Origin: an uncultured Sphingopyxis sp.
GTDB lineage: Bacteria > Pseudomonadota > Alphaproteobacteria > Sphingomonadales > Sphingomonadaceae
DNA length: 26,088 nt
NCBI GenBank assembly: GCA_936933955.1
Contig: CAKZIN010000080.1
Location: 1-26,088 of the forward strand
Direction of reading: 5' to 3'
Shown here one piece after another: positions 15,226-22,788 of the stretch (its first letter is position 1; every line of letters begins with the position of its first letter). Made by a program: the position numbers and the translations under genes. Below the pieces are notes generated by a model. That model searched no databases, was not told the origin of the DNA, and was given only the letters and a program-made list of their open reading frames with translations.

Positions 15226-16242
15226 ATGCCCCCGCGCCCCATCTCCGCCGGCATGGTTCCTCTGAGCGTTCTCGACCTCGTCCCCGTCATCGAAGGCGGC
15301 GATGTCGCGCAGGCGCTGGCCCGCACCGCCAGCGCCGCGCGCGTCGCGGAGGGCGCGGGTTACAAGCGCTATTGGATCGCCGAACATCACGGCATGGCCG
15401 GGGTGGCGGGAGCGGCGACGAGCGTGGTCATCGGACACGTCGCCGCGGCGACAGCGACGATCCGCGTCGGCGCGGGCGGCATCATGCTCCCCAACCATGC
15501 CCCGCTGGCGATCGCCGAGCAGTTCGGGACGCTGGCCGCGCTTCACCCCGGGCGGATCGACCTCGGCCTCGGACGCGCGCCGGGGAGCGACGGGCGTGTC
15601 GCGCATGCGTTGCGTCGGAACCTGGCGAGCGACGACGGGCAGTTCCCGCGCGACGTGGTGGAACTCGCGGCATATTTCGCGGGCGATCCGCGTCTCGGCA
15701 TCACCGCGACGCCGGGGGCGGGTGCCGATGTGGAGATGTGGATCCTCGGCTCGAGCCTGTTCGGCGCGCAGCTGGCGGCGATGCTCGGACTGCGCTTCGC
15801 CTTTGCGAGCCACTTCGCGCCCGATCATCTGATGGACGCGCTCGCCATCTATCGTCGCGAGTTTCAGCCCTCCGCTTCGCTCTCGCGCCCCTACGCGGCG
15901 GCCGCGATGCAGGTCTTCGCGGCGCCGACGCGGGAGGAGGCGGAATTCCTCGCCAGCTCGCAGGCGCAGGCGTTCGTCGCCTTGCGGTCGGGTTCGCCGG
16001 GGAAGCTCCAGCCGCCGGTGGAAGCCTATCGCGAGAGCCTGCCGCCACAGGCGCAAGCGATGCTCGCCCACGTCGGGCGTCATGCCGCGGTCGGCACGCC
16101 CGCGGAGGTCGCGGCTTCGATCGCGCGGTTCGTGGCGGACACCGGCGTCGATGAGGTGATCACCACGGGTTCGGTCTTCGACCCGGCGGCGCGCGAACGC
16201 TCGTTGGTACTGACGGCCGAGGCGTGGTCGGCGCGTTCTTAA
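15226..16242 (+). CDS. LLM class flavin-dependent oxidoreductase (luciferase-like)
   Basis: A 338-residue member of the bacterial luciferase-like monooxygenase superfamily, MsnO8/YhbW type, expected to use FMNH2 with a partner reductase. Typical elements are PLSVLDLVPV at the start, YKRYWIAEHHGM, IRVGAGGIMLPNHAPLAIAEQ and HPGRIDLGLGRAPGSD. The C-terminal region TGVDEVITTGSVFDPAARER also fits. The substrate is not predictable. Start choice is uncertain: the ATG at 15226 (used here), an ATG at 15253 just before PLSVLDL, and a TTG at 15217 are all in frame and none has a good ribosome site. Its TAA stop shares TTAA with the stop of the convergent GAF-PAS gene. Confidence 0.92.
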   Translation: MPPRPISAGMVPLSVLDLVPVIEGGDVAQALARTASAARVAEGAGYKRYWIAEHHGMAGVAGAATSVVIGHVAAATATIRVGAGGIMLPNHAPLAIAEQFGTLAALHPGRIDLGLGRAPGSDGRVAHALRRNLASDDGQFPRDVVELAAYFAGDPRLGITATPGAGADVEMWILGSSLFGAQLAAMLGLRFAFASHFAPDHLMDALAIYRREFQPSASLSRPYAAAAMQVFAAPTREEAEFLASSQAQAFVALRSGSPGKLQPPVEAYRESLPPQAQAMLAHVGRHAAVGTPAEVAASIARFVADTGVDEVITTGSVFDPAARERSLVLTAEAWSARS

Positions 16243-17090
16243 TTCGACTTGGGCACGCGGCGCATAACCCCGGCCATGATCGAGCGGCCGCCGAGATCAT
16301 GGGTTCGCTCGCCGCGACAGTCGATTAGGTAGTCCGCCGTGGGGTCCACCAGCTCCAGCATCAGGTCGAAACGCTGGCCGGAAACGGTTTCCGCCACCGA
16401 CCGCACCGCCGCCTCTTGGCTGTCGGGGGTGAGGTAAGTGAGCACCTCCCGCACCGTCAGTGCCCGCCGCTCGGCGAGGCCGAACATGGCATAGAGGTTG
16501 TCGGACCAGGTAATTTTCTCCGACTGCAGGTCGATCTCCCAGAAGCCAATGTCCGCTTCCCGCGATGCGAGGCGGGTGCGGCGGACTTCGCGCTCGAGGG
16601 CTTCGGCGGTGGCCGCAATCCCGCTGCGGGTGCGGCGCAACAGCATGGCGCAGCGCTGGTTTTCGATGAGGTCACCGGCGACCGTCGCGAAATCGCGCAT
16701 CGCGGCGCGTATCGCTTCGTCGGGCGGGGCGATCTCCGAATAGATGGTGCACAGGACGGCGATGGTACGGCCGCGGTCGTTCTTGATGGGATATCCAGCG
16801 TAAGTGACGCTCGGCATCGCCCGCGAGATCATGGTGTCGCGGGTGCGGGGATCGGCGGTGATGTCTGGAACGACAAGTTCGCGGCCGCTCTCGATCACCA
16901 GCCGACAAATGCTATCCGCAAGCGGGGTGCGTTCGATCGTGATTCCGGCGCGGGCGTAAAAACGCTGGCACTGGTCGTCGATGAACGTGACCGTTGCAAG
17001 GCGGGCCCCCGAATCGCGCCGGGCGAGGTTGACGAGGATCGTCAGCGACGTCGGAGCGACGTTCTCTTCGGAAAATACCCAGTTGTACAT
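16239..17090 (-). CDS. GAF-PAS sensory protein without recognisable output domain
   Basis: A 283-residue soluble protein. Residues about 15-145 form a GAF domain (ATVTFIDDQCQRFYARAG, PLADSICRLVIESGRELVVPD, AGYPIKNDRGRTIAVLC). A helix (150-178) links it to a PAS fold (about 178-280) beginning with ADIGFWEIDLQSEKITWSDN and YAMFGL. No histidine kinase, GGDEF, EAL or DNA-binding domain follows; the protein stops after the PAS beta strands. Similar GAF-PAS proteins are usually N-terminal parts of sensor kinases, so it may work through partner proteins, or may be a remnant whose kinase was lost. I see no kinase-like frame just downstream, where the convergent LLM gene ends. The start ATG has GAGGG 4 bases upstream. 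The 511 bases before it are gene-free. Confidence 0.85.
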   Translation of the reverse strand: MYNWVFSEENVAPTSLTILVNLARRDSGARLATVTFIDDQCQRFYARAGITIERTPLADSICRLVIESGRELVVPDITADPRTRDTMISRAMPSVTYAGYPIKNDRGRTIAVLCTIYSEIAPPDEAIRAAMRDFATVAGDLIENQRCAMLLRRTRSGIAATAEALEREVRRTRLASREADIGFWEIDLQSEKITWSDNLYAMFGLAERRALTVREVLTYLTPDSQEAAVRSVAETVSGQRFDLMLELVDPTADYLIDCRGERTHDLGGRSIMAGVMRRVPKSN

Positions 17091-17256
17091 AGACCCTCAG
17101 TCTGCCCGTCGGCGCAGTGGGTTTCCAGAGGTTAATGACTTGTTACCCGGCGAGTGGGGTTTTTTGTGCCGCAGTAGGGATTTGTTTACGCATTTGCGCG
17201 ATATGAGCCCCGTCGCGGCGCTGTCGGGGACCAGCAAGAGCAGCGCCAGCAACGAA

Positions 17257-17291
17257 AAGGGCGGCTGAAGCGATAAGCTCCAACCGCCCTT
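17257..17291 (-). terminator. 15-pair hairpin with U-rich tail, terminator or attenuator candidate
   Basis: Arms 17257-17271 and 17277-17291 pair around a 5-base loop. Read as minus-strand RNA, all 15 positions pair, two of them as G-U. Read as plus-strand RNA, those two positions become A-C mismatches, so structure favours the minus strand. On that strand the stem is followed by UUCGUUG, a weak U tract after a U-ending arm. It lies 166 bases ahead of the GAF-PAS start, so it could end a small upstream transcript or attenuate the GAF-PAS mRNA. Confidence 0.5.
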
Positions 17292-17380
17292 CCGAGGAAC
17301 GACCGCCCGAGGGGACCAGACCAAGGGCTGTCGACAAACCGGGAGACTGGGGCTCCGGGTTCGAAGGCCGTTCTCCTCCA

Positions 17381-17432
17381 CAATCGTAAACGATTGGTGA
17401 AGTTTCACCTGCGAATGCGAGCAATTCGCATT
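17381..17432. repeat. Three consecutive short inverted repeats
   Basis: Three perfect inverted repeats follow one another: CAATCG/CGATTG with a 4-base spacer (17381-17396), GGTGAA/TTCACC with a 2-base spacer (17396-17409), and AATGCGA/TCGCATT with a 5-base spacer (17414-17432). They sit in an A/T-rich pocket. They may be operator sites for a dimeric regulator, or hairpins of a transcript on either strand. Confidence 0.55.
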
Positions 17433-17601
17433 TGTTGGTGCGTTTGTCGGCGGCGGTGGTGCGGCTCCCTCGGTGCGCTCGCGCCAGTCGGGCGCGTCGC
17501 TGGCCTCTCCGTCCCCCGTTTATCCGCTGTTCATTTGCACGGGGCCCGTCCGCGGGGTAGGGCGCGAAGCCATGTTCTCCATGCCCGAGGGTTCTCATCC
17601 G

Positions 17602-18117
17602 ATGCGCTCCAAGTTCACCTCCAGCCTGCTGCTCGGTCTGACGGTTGCGTTGGCCGCGCCGACGCTCGGCGGGTGCGCGCGTATGCGGGGAATGCAGGGC
17701 TATATCTTTGACCAGACGCTGGCGGATTCGATCGCGGTGGGGATCGACAATCGTGCCTCGGTCGAACGCACGCTCGGCCGTCCGACCTTTGCGAGCCAGT
17801 TCGGCGGCGGCCAGATGACGTCGCCGGAGCAGGCGCGCGACTGGTATTATCTGTCACGCCAGACTCGCCAGCTCGCCTTCGGTCGTCCGCAGGCATCCTC
17901 GCAGCTGGTGCTGCACGTGCAGTTCGACGCCAACGGCAACGTCGCTGCGGTCGATCGCACCGGGGTCGACCGCGTGGTTCAGCTGTCCCCCAACGGCGAC
18001 AAGACGCCCACCCTCGGCCGTGAACGCAGCTTCTTTGAAGAGCTGTTCGGCAATATCGGCACTGTCGGCGCGCCGGGTGCAGGCGCCGGCGCGGGTAGCG
18101 GACCCGGCGGCGGCTGA
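17602..18117 (+). CDS. bamE: Outer membrane protein assembly factor BamE-like lipoprotein (SmpA/OmlA)
   Basis: A 171-residue lipoprotein. The signal peptide (hydrophobic 9-20) ends in lipobox LGGC with the lipidated cysteine at C25. The SmpA/OmlA core follows, with ADSIAVGIDNRASVERTLGRPTFAS and DWYYLSRQTRQLAFGRP, then LVLHVQFDANGNVAAVDRTG. The C-terminus is a Gly/Ala-rich tail after RSFFEELFGNIG, a feature often seen in alphaproteobacterial BamE. It should be a subunit of the BAM complex on the periplasmic face of the outer membrane. In-frame ATGs at 17572 and 17581 are possible, but 17602 gives a standard 25-residue signal peptide, with GAGG 11 bases upstream. It converges with the DUF885 gene. 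Confidence 0.9.
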   Translation: MRSKFTSSLLLGLTVALAAPTLGGCARMRGMQGYIFDQTLADSIAVGIDNRASVERTLGRPTFASQFGGGQMTSPEQARDWYYLSRQTRQLAFGRPQASSQLVLHVQFDANGNVAAVDRTGVDRVVQLSPNGDKTPTLGRERSFFEELFGNIGTVGAPGAGAGAGSGPGGG

Positions 18118-18145
18118 ACGGGCCTCGTCAGCGGTTTTCGCTGGT

Positions 18146-18173
18146 CTCCCGCGTGCCTCCGCCTGCGCGGGAG
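18146..18173. terminator. Hairpin between convergent genes, likely bidirectional terminator
   Basis: Perfect 8-base arms, CTCCCGCG (18146-18153) and CGCGGGAG (18166-18173), flank a 12-base loop in the 76-base gap between the stops of bamE (+) and the DUF885 gene (-). There is no T run on either side, so any termination would be weak or factor-assisted. Confidence 0.5.
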
Positions 18174-18193
18174 CACGCCCAGCGCGCTACGCG

Positions 18194-19945
18194 TCAGCTT
18201 CCCCGCACCCGCGCGATCCAGGCGTCGACCTGCGCGTCCATCACATCGAGCGGCACCGGGCCCTGCTCCAGCACCGCCGCGTGAAAGTCGCGCAGGTCGA
18301 AGCGGTCGCCTAGCGCCTGTTCCGCCCGCGTCCGTGCCGCGCGGATGGCGAGTTCGCCGATCTTGTAGCCGAGCGCCTGCCCCGGCCAGCTGATGTAGCG
18401 GTTGACCTCCGCTTCGATGTTGGCGTCGGTCAGCGCGCTGTTGTCGCGCATGAAAGCGATCGCCTGATCCTTGCTCCAGCCCTTGGCGTGGATGCCGGTG
18501 TCGACCACCAGCCGGCAGGCGCGCCACATTTCATAGGACAGACGCCCCATGTCCGCCTGCGGCGTGTCGTAGAGCCCCATCGGAATGCCGAGCCGCTCCG
18601 CGTAGAGGCCCCAGCCTTCGACGAAGGCGGTGAAGCTGGAGAAGTCGCGCCGCCAGCGTGGCAGGTCGAGCTCCTGCTGCAGCGCGATCTGAAGGTGGTG
18701 GCCAGGCACCGCCTCGTGCAGCGACAGCGCGGGGATCTCCCAGAACGGGCGTTGGTCGAGTTTGCTGGTGTTGACGTAATAGGTGCCCGCCGTCCCCGCC
18801 GCGGCCGATCCGCCGCTGTAGTAGGCGGTGGTAGTGCCCTCCGCTGTCTCCGCCGGAATCTCGCGGATGGTATAGGGGAGCCGCGGAAGGGTGCGGAAAT
18901 ATTTGGGCAGCTCGCCGTCGATGCGGCGGGTGATGCGCGCGGTGCGCTGCATCAGTTCCTCCGGCGTGCGCGCGAAGTAGGCGGGGTTGGTGCGCATGTC
19001 GGCGATCATCGCTTCGCGCGAGGCGAAGCCCGCACGTCGCGCGACCTCGCTCATCTCGGCGCGGATGCGGGCGACTTCACGCAGCCCGATCTGGTGAATT
19101 TCCTCGGGCGTCTTGTCGGTGGTCGTCTCCTGCCGAGCGCGAAACGCATAAAAGGCGGCGCCGCCAGGCTGCGCGGACACCCCCACCGCGCTGGCGCAAT
19201 GCGGGCGATACTCGCGCTCGTAAAAGGCGAGGTGCCGGTCGAGGGCGGGGTACACCTGCGCGCTGATGACCTGACGCGCGCGAGCCTGGAGCGCGCTCCA
19301 CTGCGCTTCGGGAATGGCGTCTGGGCGCGGCCGGGTGAAGGGCGCGTAGTAGCGCGACTGGGCGACGTCCGCCGCCTTCAGCCCGCTGATCGAGCGCGGA
19401 TGGCCGTCGAGCACCGCACAGGGCAGCGTGTAGCGCCCGCGGACCGCCTGGCGCACGACTTCGATCGCGGCGTCGCTCTGCGCCGGATAGAGCTCCATGC
19501 GGCGGATCCAGCCCTCATAGTCGGCGGCGCGTCGGAACGGGAGGCCGTCGGCGAGGCCTGCGAAGCCCTGATGCCAACCAGCGTAGGTGGTGAACAGCTG
19601 GTAGCGCTGGCCGAAGCGGTTGGCCTCCACCGCCTCGCTCAGCTGGCGGCGCATGATGCGCGCGGCGGTGGCCTGCGCCGGAGGGAGTTGCGCCAGCGGC
19701 ACCCGCTCCACCCGGGCGAGCATCGCCTGCGCTTCGTTCGCGCGCGCGTCCATCGCCGCGACGCTCGGGTCGGTGAGGCGGATGGTAGTCTCACCGACGC
19801 CCAGCATCGCGGCATATTCGGGGCTTTGTCGCAGGAGCAGCGCATCATAGTCGCGCTCGATCGCGGCGAAATCCTCGACCGGACCGGCATATGCAGCGGT
19901 CGCGGCGAGCAGCGCCGCGGTTGCGGCTATCAGACGCGTCATCAT
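18194..19945 (-). CDS. Secreted DUF885 family protein (putative metallopeptidase)
   Basis: A 583-residue exported protein of the DUF885 family. The signal peptide (about 1-20) ends AYA before GP. The zinc-protease-like motif HEAVPGHHLQ (410-419) and the downstream glutamate in FVEGWGLYAERLG (E443) are the family hallmarks and imply a gluzincin-type metallopeptidase. No lipobox is seen, so it is probably periplasmic. The physiological substrate is unknown; peptide turnover is likely. Two adjacent ATGs (19945, 19942) mark the start. It is transcribed alone between bamE (convergent) and the small membrane protein gene (divergent). Confidence 0.92.
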   Translation of the reverse strand: MMTRLIAATAALLAATAAYAGPVEDFAAIERDYDALLLRQSPEYAAMLGVGETTIRLTDPSVAAMDARANEAQAMLARVERVPLAQLPPAQATAARIMRRQLSEAVEANRFGQRYQLFTTYAGWHQGFAGLADGLPFRRAADYEGWIRRMELYPAQSDAAIEVVRQAVRGRYTLPCAVLDGHPRSISGLKAADVAQSRYYAPFTRPRPDAIPEAQWSALQARARQVISAQVYPALDRHLAFYEREYRPHCASAVGVSAQPGGAAFYAFRARQETTTDKTPEEIHQIGLREVARIRAEMSEVARRAGFASREAMIADMRTNPAYFARTPEELMQRTARITRRIDGELPKYFRTLPRLPYTIREIPAETAEGTTTAYYSGGSAAAGTAGTYYVNTSKLDQRPFWEIPALSLHEAVPGHHLQIALQQELDLPRWRRDFSSFTAFVEGWGLYAERLGIPMGLYDTPQADMGRLSYEMWRACRLVVDTGIHAKGWSKDQAIAFMRDNSALTDANIEAEVNRYISWPGQALGYKIGELAIRAARTRAEQALGDRFDLRDFHAAVLEQGPVPLDVMDAQVDAWIARVRGS

Positions 19946-20127
19946 TCTCTCCCAATCCCTATGCCAGGGAGCTTAGCGTCACGGCGGCGCGTCGCAAGCG
20001 GCCGCAAAAGCGGCGAATCGAGCCAAGCGAACGGCGAGGCGTCAGGGCGCTCAAGGCGCGATGATTGACCGTTAACCATTTGGCCCGCAAGAAACGTGCA
20101 AGCGGCAGGAATGCGGGGGAACAACCT

Positions 20128-20508
20128 ATGGCGGTATTCGCGGCGGCAAGCGTCGGACGGCGGCTGGTGGCGCCAAGCGCCACGCAGTTGGCGCAAGCGA
20201 TGGGCCGCCACGCCTCCGCCACCGTCCTGATGTTCGCTGTGATGCAGAACTGGGGCGTCGTCGCGCTCGCAGACCGCCCCTATGGTCAGCTCCTGCCGTT
20301 CGTCGCCCTCGGGCTGCTGCTGCTCGTGGCGCTGCCTTATGCCCGGCGGGTCGAGCGCCGCTGGCGACGGCTCGCCGAAGCGGCGCTTCCGGGCGGCGAC
20401 CTTGAACGGCACTATCGTCTCGACCGCGCGCGGCTGTGGCGGGGCGCGTTCCTGCTGCCTGCGCTATGGATCGGCGCGGTCGCGGTGCTGAGCCTGCTCG
20501 TTCACTAA
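20128..20508 (+). CDS. Small multi-pass membrane protein of unknown function
   Basis: A 126-residue protein with probable membrane segments at about 30-48, 54-71 and 104-124, separated by a strongly basic loop (YARRVERRWRRLAEA, 71-85). I do not recognise the family. The ATG at 20128 is preceded by GGGGGA at good distance; the frame runs further upstream but only to a TTG. It is divergent from the DUF885 gene and lies 57 bases before pmbA on the same strand. Codon use matches the neighbours, which supports a real gene. Confidence 0.72.
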   Translation: MAVFAAASVGRRLVAPSATQLAQAMGRHASATVLMFAVMQNWGVVALADRPYGQLLPFVALGLLLLVALPYARRVERRWRRLAEAALPGGDLERHYRLDRARLWRGAFLLPALWIGAVAVLSLLVH

Positions 20509-20565
20509 AGCCCGCACAGGCCGTCAGCCTTCCCCCCGTTGCCGCGGCGCACTAGATGCGCGGCC

Positions 20566-21915
20566 ATGCTTGATGACCTGCCTCCCGTCCAACGCCTGAT
20601 CGATGCGGGAGAGGCGGCGGTGCGCGCGGCGCGCGCGGCGGGAGCGGATGCGGCGCAGGCGGATGTCGATGCGGGCGTGTCGCTGTCGATCGGCGTGCGC
20701 GACGGTCGCCTTGAAGACAGCAGTCGCGCCGAGAGCGAAGGGCTCTCGCTCACCGTCCATGTCGGCCAGCGCAGCGCCAGCGTGTCGAGCGCGGACCTGT
20801 CGCCCGCGACGCTCACCCAGCTGGCGGAGCGCGCGGTGGCGATGGCGCGGCTGGCACCCGAGGACCCCTACGCCGGGCTCGCCCCGGCGGAGCGGCTGGC
20901 GGGGGGCGAGGAGCGCGCGCTCGACCTAATCGACCCTGCGCCTCCGCCCACGCCGGAGGCGCTGCGCGACATGGCGCTGGCGGCGGAGGCAGCGGCGCTG
21001 GGTGTCGCGGGCGTGACCCTCTCCGAAGGCGCGGGCGCTGCGGCGAATGTCGGCACGCACGCGCTGGTCACCAGCCACGGCTTCGCCCGCGCGGCGAGCG
21101 CCACCGGCCACATGCTCTCCGCCTCGGTGCTCGCGGGCCCCGCCGACGCCATGCAGCGCGATGGGGACTATGCGAGCGCGCGCTTCGCCGCAGACCTCGA
21201 CGCAGCCGAAGCGATCGGTCGCAGCGCGGGCGAGCGCGCGGTGCAAAAGGTCGCGCCGGTGCGCGTGCGCAGCGGCGCGATGCCGGTCGTTTTCTCGCCC
21301 CGCGTCGCGTCGAGCCTCATCGGTCACATCGTCTCGCTGATGTCCGCGCCGCGCATCGCCCGCAAACGCAGCCTGTTCCGCGGGCGAGAGGGCGAGGCGC
21401 TGATCGCGGATGAGATCACGCTCACCGACGACCCCTGGCGCGTACGCGGCCTTCGCAGCCGCAACTGGGACGGGGAGGGCGTCGCAAGCGTGCCGACGTT
21501 GCTGGTCGATCGCGGCGCGCTCGGCCCGTGGCTGACCGATGCCGCATCGGCGCGCCAGCTCGGCCTGCCGCTGACCGGGCATGGCGGGGGAGGGGGCGGT
21601 GTCTCCGCCTCCAACCTGATCGTCGCGCCCGGCCCGCGCAGCTTCGACGCGCTGATCGGCGACATCGGCGAAGGGCTCTACGTCACCGAGCTGCTCGGTC
21701 AGGGGGTGGACCTTGTCAGCGGGGATTACAGCCGCGCGGTCGCGGGGCGGCGGATCGTCGGTGGCGTGCTCGGCGAAGCGTTCGACGGTGCGACCGTCGC
21801 GGGCAACCTCCTCGACATGTTCGCGAGCTTGTCGGCAGCGGACGATGTCGACCGGCGCCGGTCGGTGCATGTCCCCTCGCTGCGCTGCGATGCGCTGACC
21901 GTGGCGGGCGACTGA
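20566..21915 (+). CDS. pmbA: TldD/PmbA family protein, PmbA (TldE) type
   Basis: A 449-residue PmbA/TldE-like protein, matching the length of E. coli PmbA. In E. coli, TldD and TldE form a heterodimeric metalloprotease that degrades CcdA antitoxin and processes microcin B17. Seen here are the N-terminal strand region SIGVRDGRLEDSSRAESEGLS, ASSLIGHIVSLMSAPRIARKRS and RGLRSRNWDGEGVASVPTLL. The HExxxH motif of TldD is absent, which fits TldE. The C-terminal segment GDYSRAVAGRRIVGG departs from the GDYSRGxxGFWxExG I expect in the family, though the spacing to VAGNLLDMF is kept. No tldD lies in the window. The ATG at 20566 is used; upstream frame extension ends at a TTG. The next gene starts 2 bases after the stop. 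Confidence 0.9.
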   Translation: MLDDLPPVQRLIDAGEAAVRAARAAGADAAQADVDAGVSLSIGVRDGRLEDSSRAESEGLSLTVHVGQRSASVSSADLSPATLTQLAERAVAMARLAPEDPYAGLAPAERLAGGEERALDLIDPAPPPTPEALRDMALAAEAAALGVAGVTLSEGAGAAANVGTHALVTSHGFARAASATGHMLSASVLAGPADAMQRDGDYASARFAADLDAAEAIGRSAGERAVQKVAPVRVRSGAMPVVFSPRVASSLIGHIVSLMSAPRIARKRSLFRGREGEALIADEITLTDDPWRVRGLRSRNWDGEGVASVPTLLVDRGALGPWLTDAASARQLGLPLTGHGGGGGGVSASNLIVAPGPRSFDALIGDIGEGLYVTELLGQGVDLVSGDYSRAVAGRRIVGGVLGEAFDGATVAGNLLDMFASLSAADDVDRRRSVHVPSLRCDALTVAGD

Positions 21916-21917
21916 GC

Positions 21918-22706
21918 ATGGCGAGCCTCGAGGCGATCGCGTCGGCGGCGCGGGAGGTCGGCGACCGCGCGCTCGAACGCTGGCGATCGCTGCGCGGTGG
22001 CGGTGCGGTGCGGCAGTGGTCCAAGGCCGACGCCAGCCTGGTGTGCGAGGTCGATCTCGACGTCGATACGCGGCTCAAGACGTTGCTCGGCGCGCTCGCC
22101 CCCGATGCCGGCTGGCTCAGCGAGGAGACCGCGGACGATCCGGCGCGGCTGGGGCGCAGGCGGCTGTGGTGCGTCGACCCGATCGACGGCACCCGCGACT
22201 TTCTGCGTGGCCGCAGCGGCTGGGCGGTGTCGATTGCCTTGGTGGAGGAGGGCGCACCGGTCGCCGGCGTGCTCTACGCTCCCGCGCGCGACGAGCTGTG
22301 GGCGGCGGAGCGCAGGCGGGGGGCGACGTGCAACGGGCGATCGCTCAGCGTCGGCGCGCGCGACATGTTGGCCGGCGCGCGGGTGCCGAGCCACGACCTC
22401 CCGGCCGAGGACCGCGACCTCACCAAGGTCGAGCAGCCCAACAGCATCGCGCTACGCATGGCGATGATCGCCGCCGACCGCGCCGACCTCGTCGCGACGC
22501 TGCGCTGGGGGTTCGAGTGGGACATCGCCGCCGCGGCGCTGATCGTGGCGGAGGCGGGCGGACGCGTTACCGACGCGCTGGGCGCGCCGCTCCACTTCAA
22601 CAAGCCCGATCCGCAAGCGTTCGGCGTGCTGGCGAGCGTCCCCGGCATCCACGCCGCAGCGGTGGAGCGGTTGGCGGAACGCGCGAGGGTGGCCCTGCGC
22701 AAATAA
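21918..22706 (+). CDS. Inositol monophosphatase family protein (CysQ/SuhB-like)
   Basis: A 262-residue Mg-dependent phosphatase of the inositol monophosphatase superfamily. The metal-binding residues are in LSEET (E69-E70), DPIDGT (87-92) and EWDIAAAALIVAEAGG (W201-D202). The family includes 3'(2'),5'-bisphosphate nucleotidase CysQ, inositol monophosphatase and related enzymes. The WCVDPIDGTRDFLRG form and the EQPNSIALR stretch seem closer to CysQ-like members, but I cannot fix the substrate. It starts 2 bases after the pmbA stop; pmbA followed by such a phosphatase is a recurrent alphaproteobacterial pair, so the two are probably one operon. Confidence 0.9.
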   Translation: MASLEAIASAAREVGDRALERWRSLRGGGAVRQWSKADASLVCEVDLDVDTRLKTLLGALAPDAGWLSEETADDPARLGRRRLWCVDPIDGTRDFLRGRSGWAVSIALVEEGAPVAGVLYAPARDELWAAERRRGATCNGRSLSVGARDMLAGARVPSHDLPAEDRDLTKVEQPNSIALRMAMIAADRADLVATLRWGFEWDIAAAALIVAEAGGRVTDALGAPLHFNKPDPQAFGVLASVPGIHAAAVERLAERARVALRK

Positions 22707-22788
22707 GCCGACGAGTCGCGGCCACTGTCATGCTGAAGTTCAGGGCGTCGAGATTGTGGTGGGGCGAGCGATTTGGCAGGGGGCGGCA

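Larger units (their letters stand above)
17091..17601. other. Gene-free stretch with several inverted repeats
   Basis: This is the only gap above 300 bases. It separates the divergent GAF-PAS and bamE genes and is locally richer in A/T than its surroundings. It holds a 15-pair hairpin (17257-17291), a bulged hairpin (17337-17361; AACC and GGAG arms around a 7-base loop) and three short inverted repeats (17381-17432). A run of six T lies at 17160-17165. Open frames here use codons unlike the neighbours (for instance TTA, CTA, AAA). It could contain a small RNA, a leader of the GAF-PAS gene, and the bamE promoter; none is proven. Confidence 0.6.

Noticed and set aside
17205..17400. Possible tmRNA (ASNEKGG-like tag and a GGGTTCGAAGG T-loop-like string)
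   Set aside because: The putative tag does not end in the AA or ALAA expected of ssrA tags, and the T-loop-like string has no pairing arms. No acceptor stem with CCA is found.
17097..17408. A 103-codon minus-strand frame (GTG start) with a hydrophobic LLALLLLV stretch, ending 6 bases before the GAF-PAS start
   Set aside because: It lacks a ribosome site, runs through the 15-pair hairpin, and its 3' part uses codons such as TTA, CTA, GTA and AAA that the neighbouring genes avoid. A leader peptide is not excluded but not supported.
17143..17598. A 151-codon minus-strand frame covering most of the gene-free gap
   Set aside because: The translation is low-complexity, with no hydrophobic core pattern or recognised motif, and it conflicts with the inverted repeats that look like RNA or operator structure.
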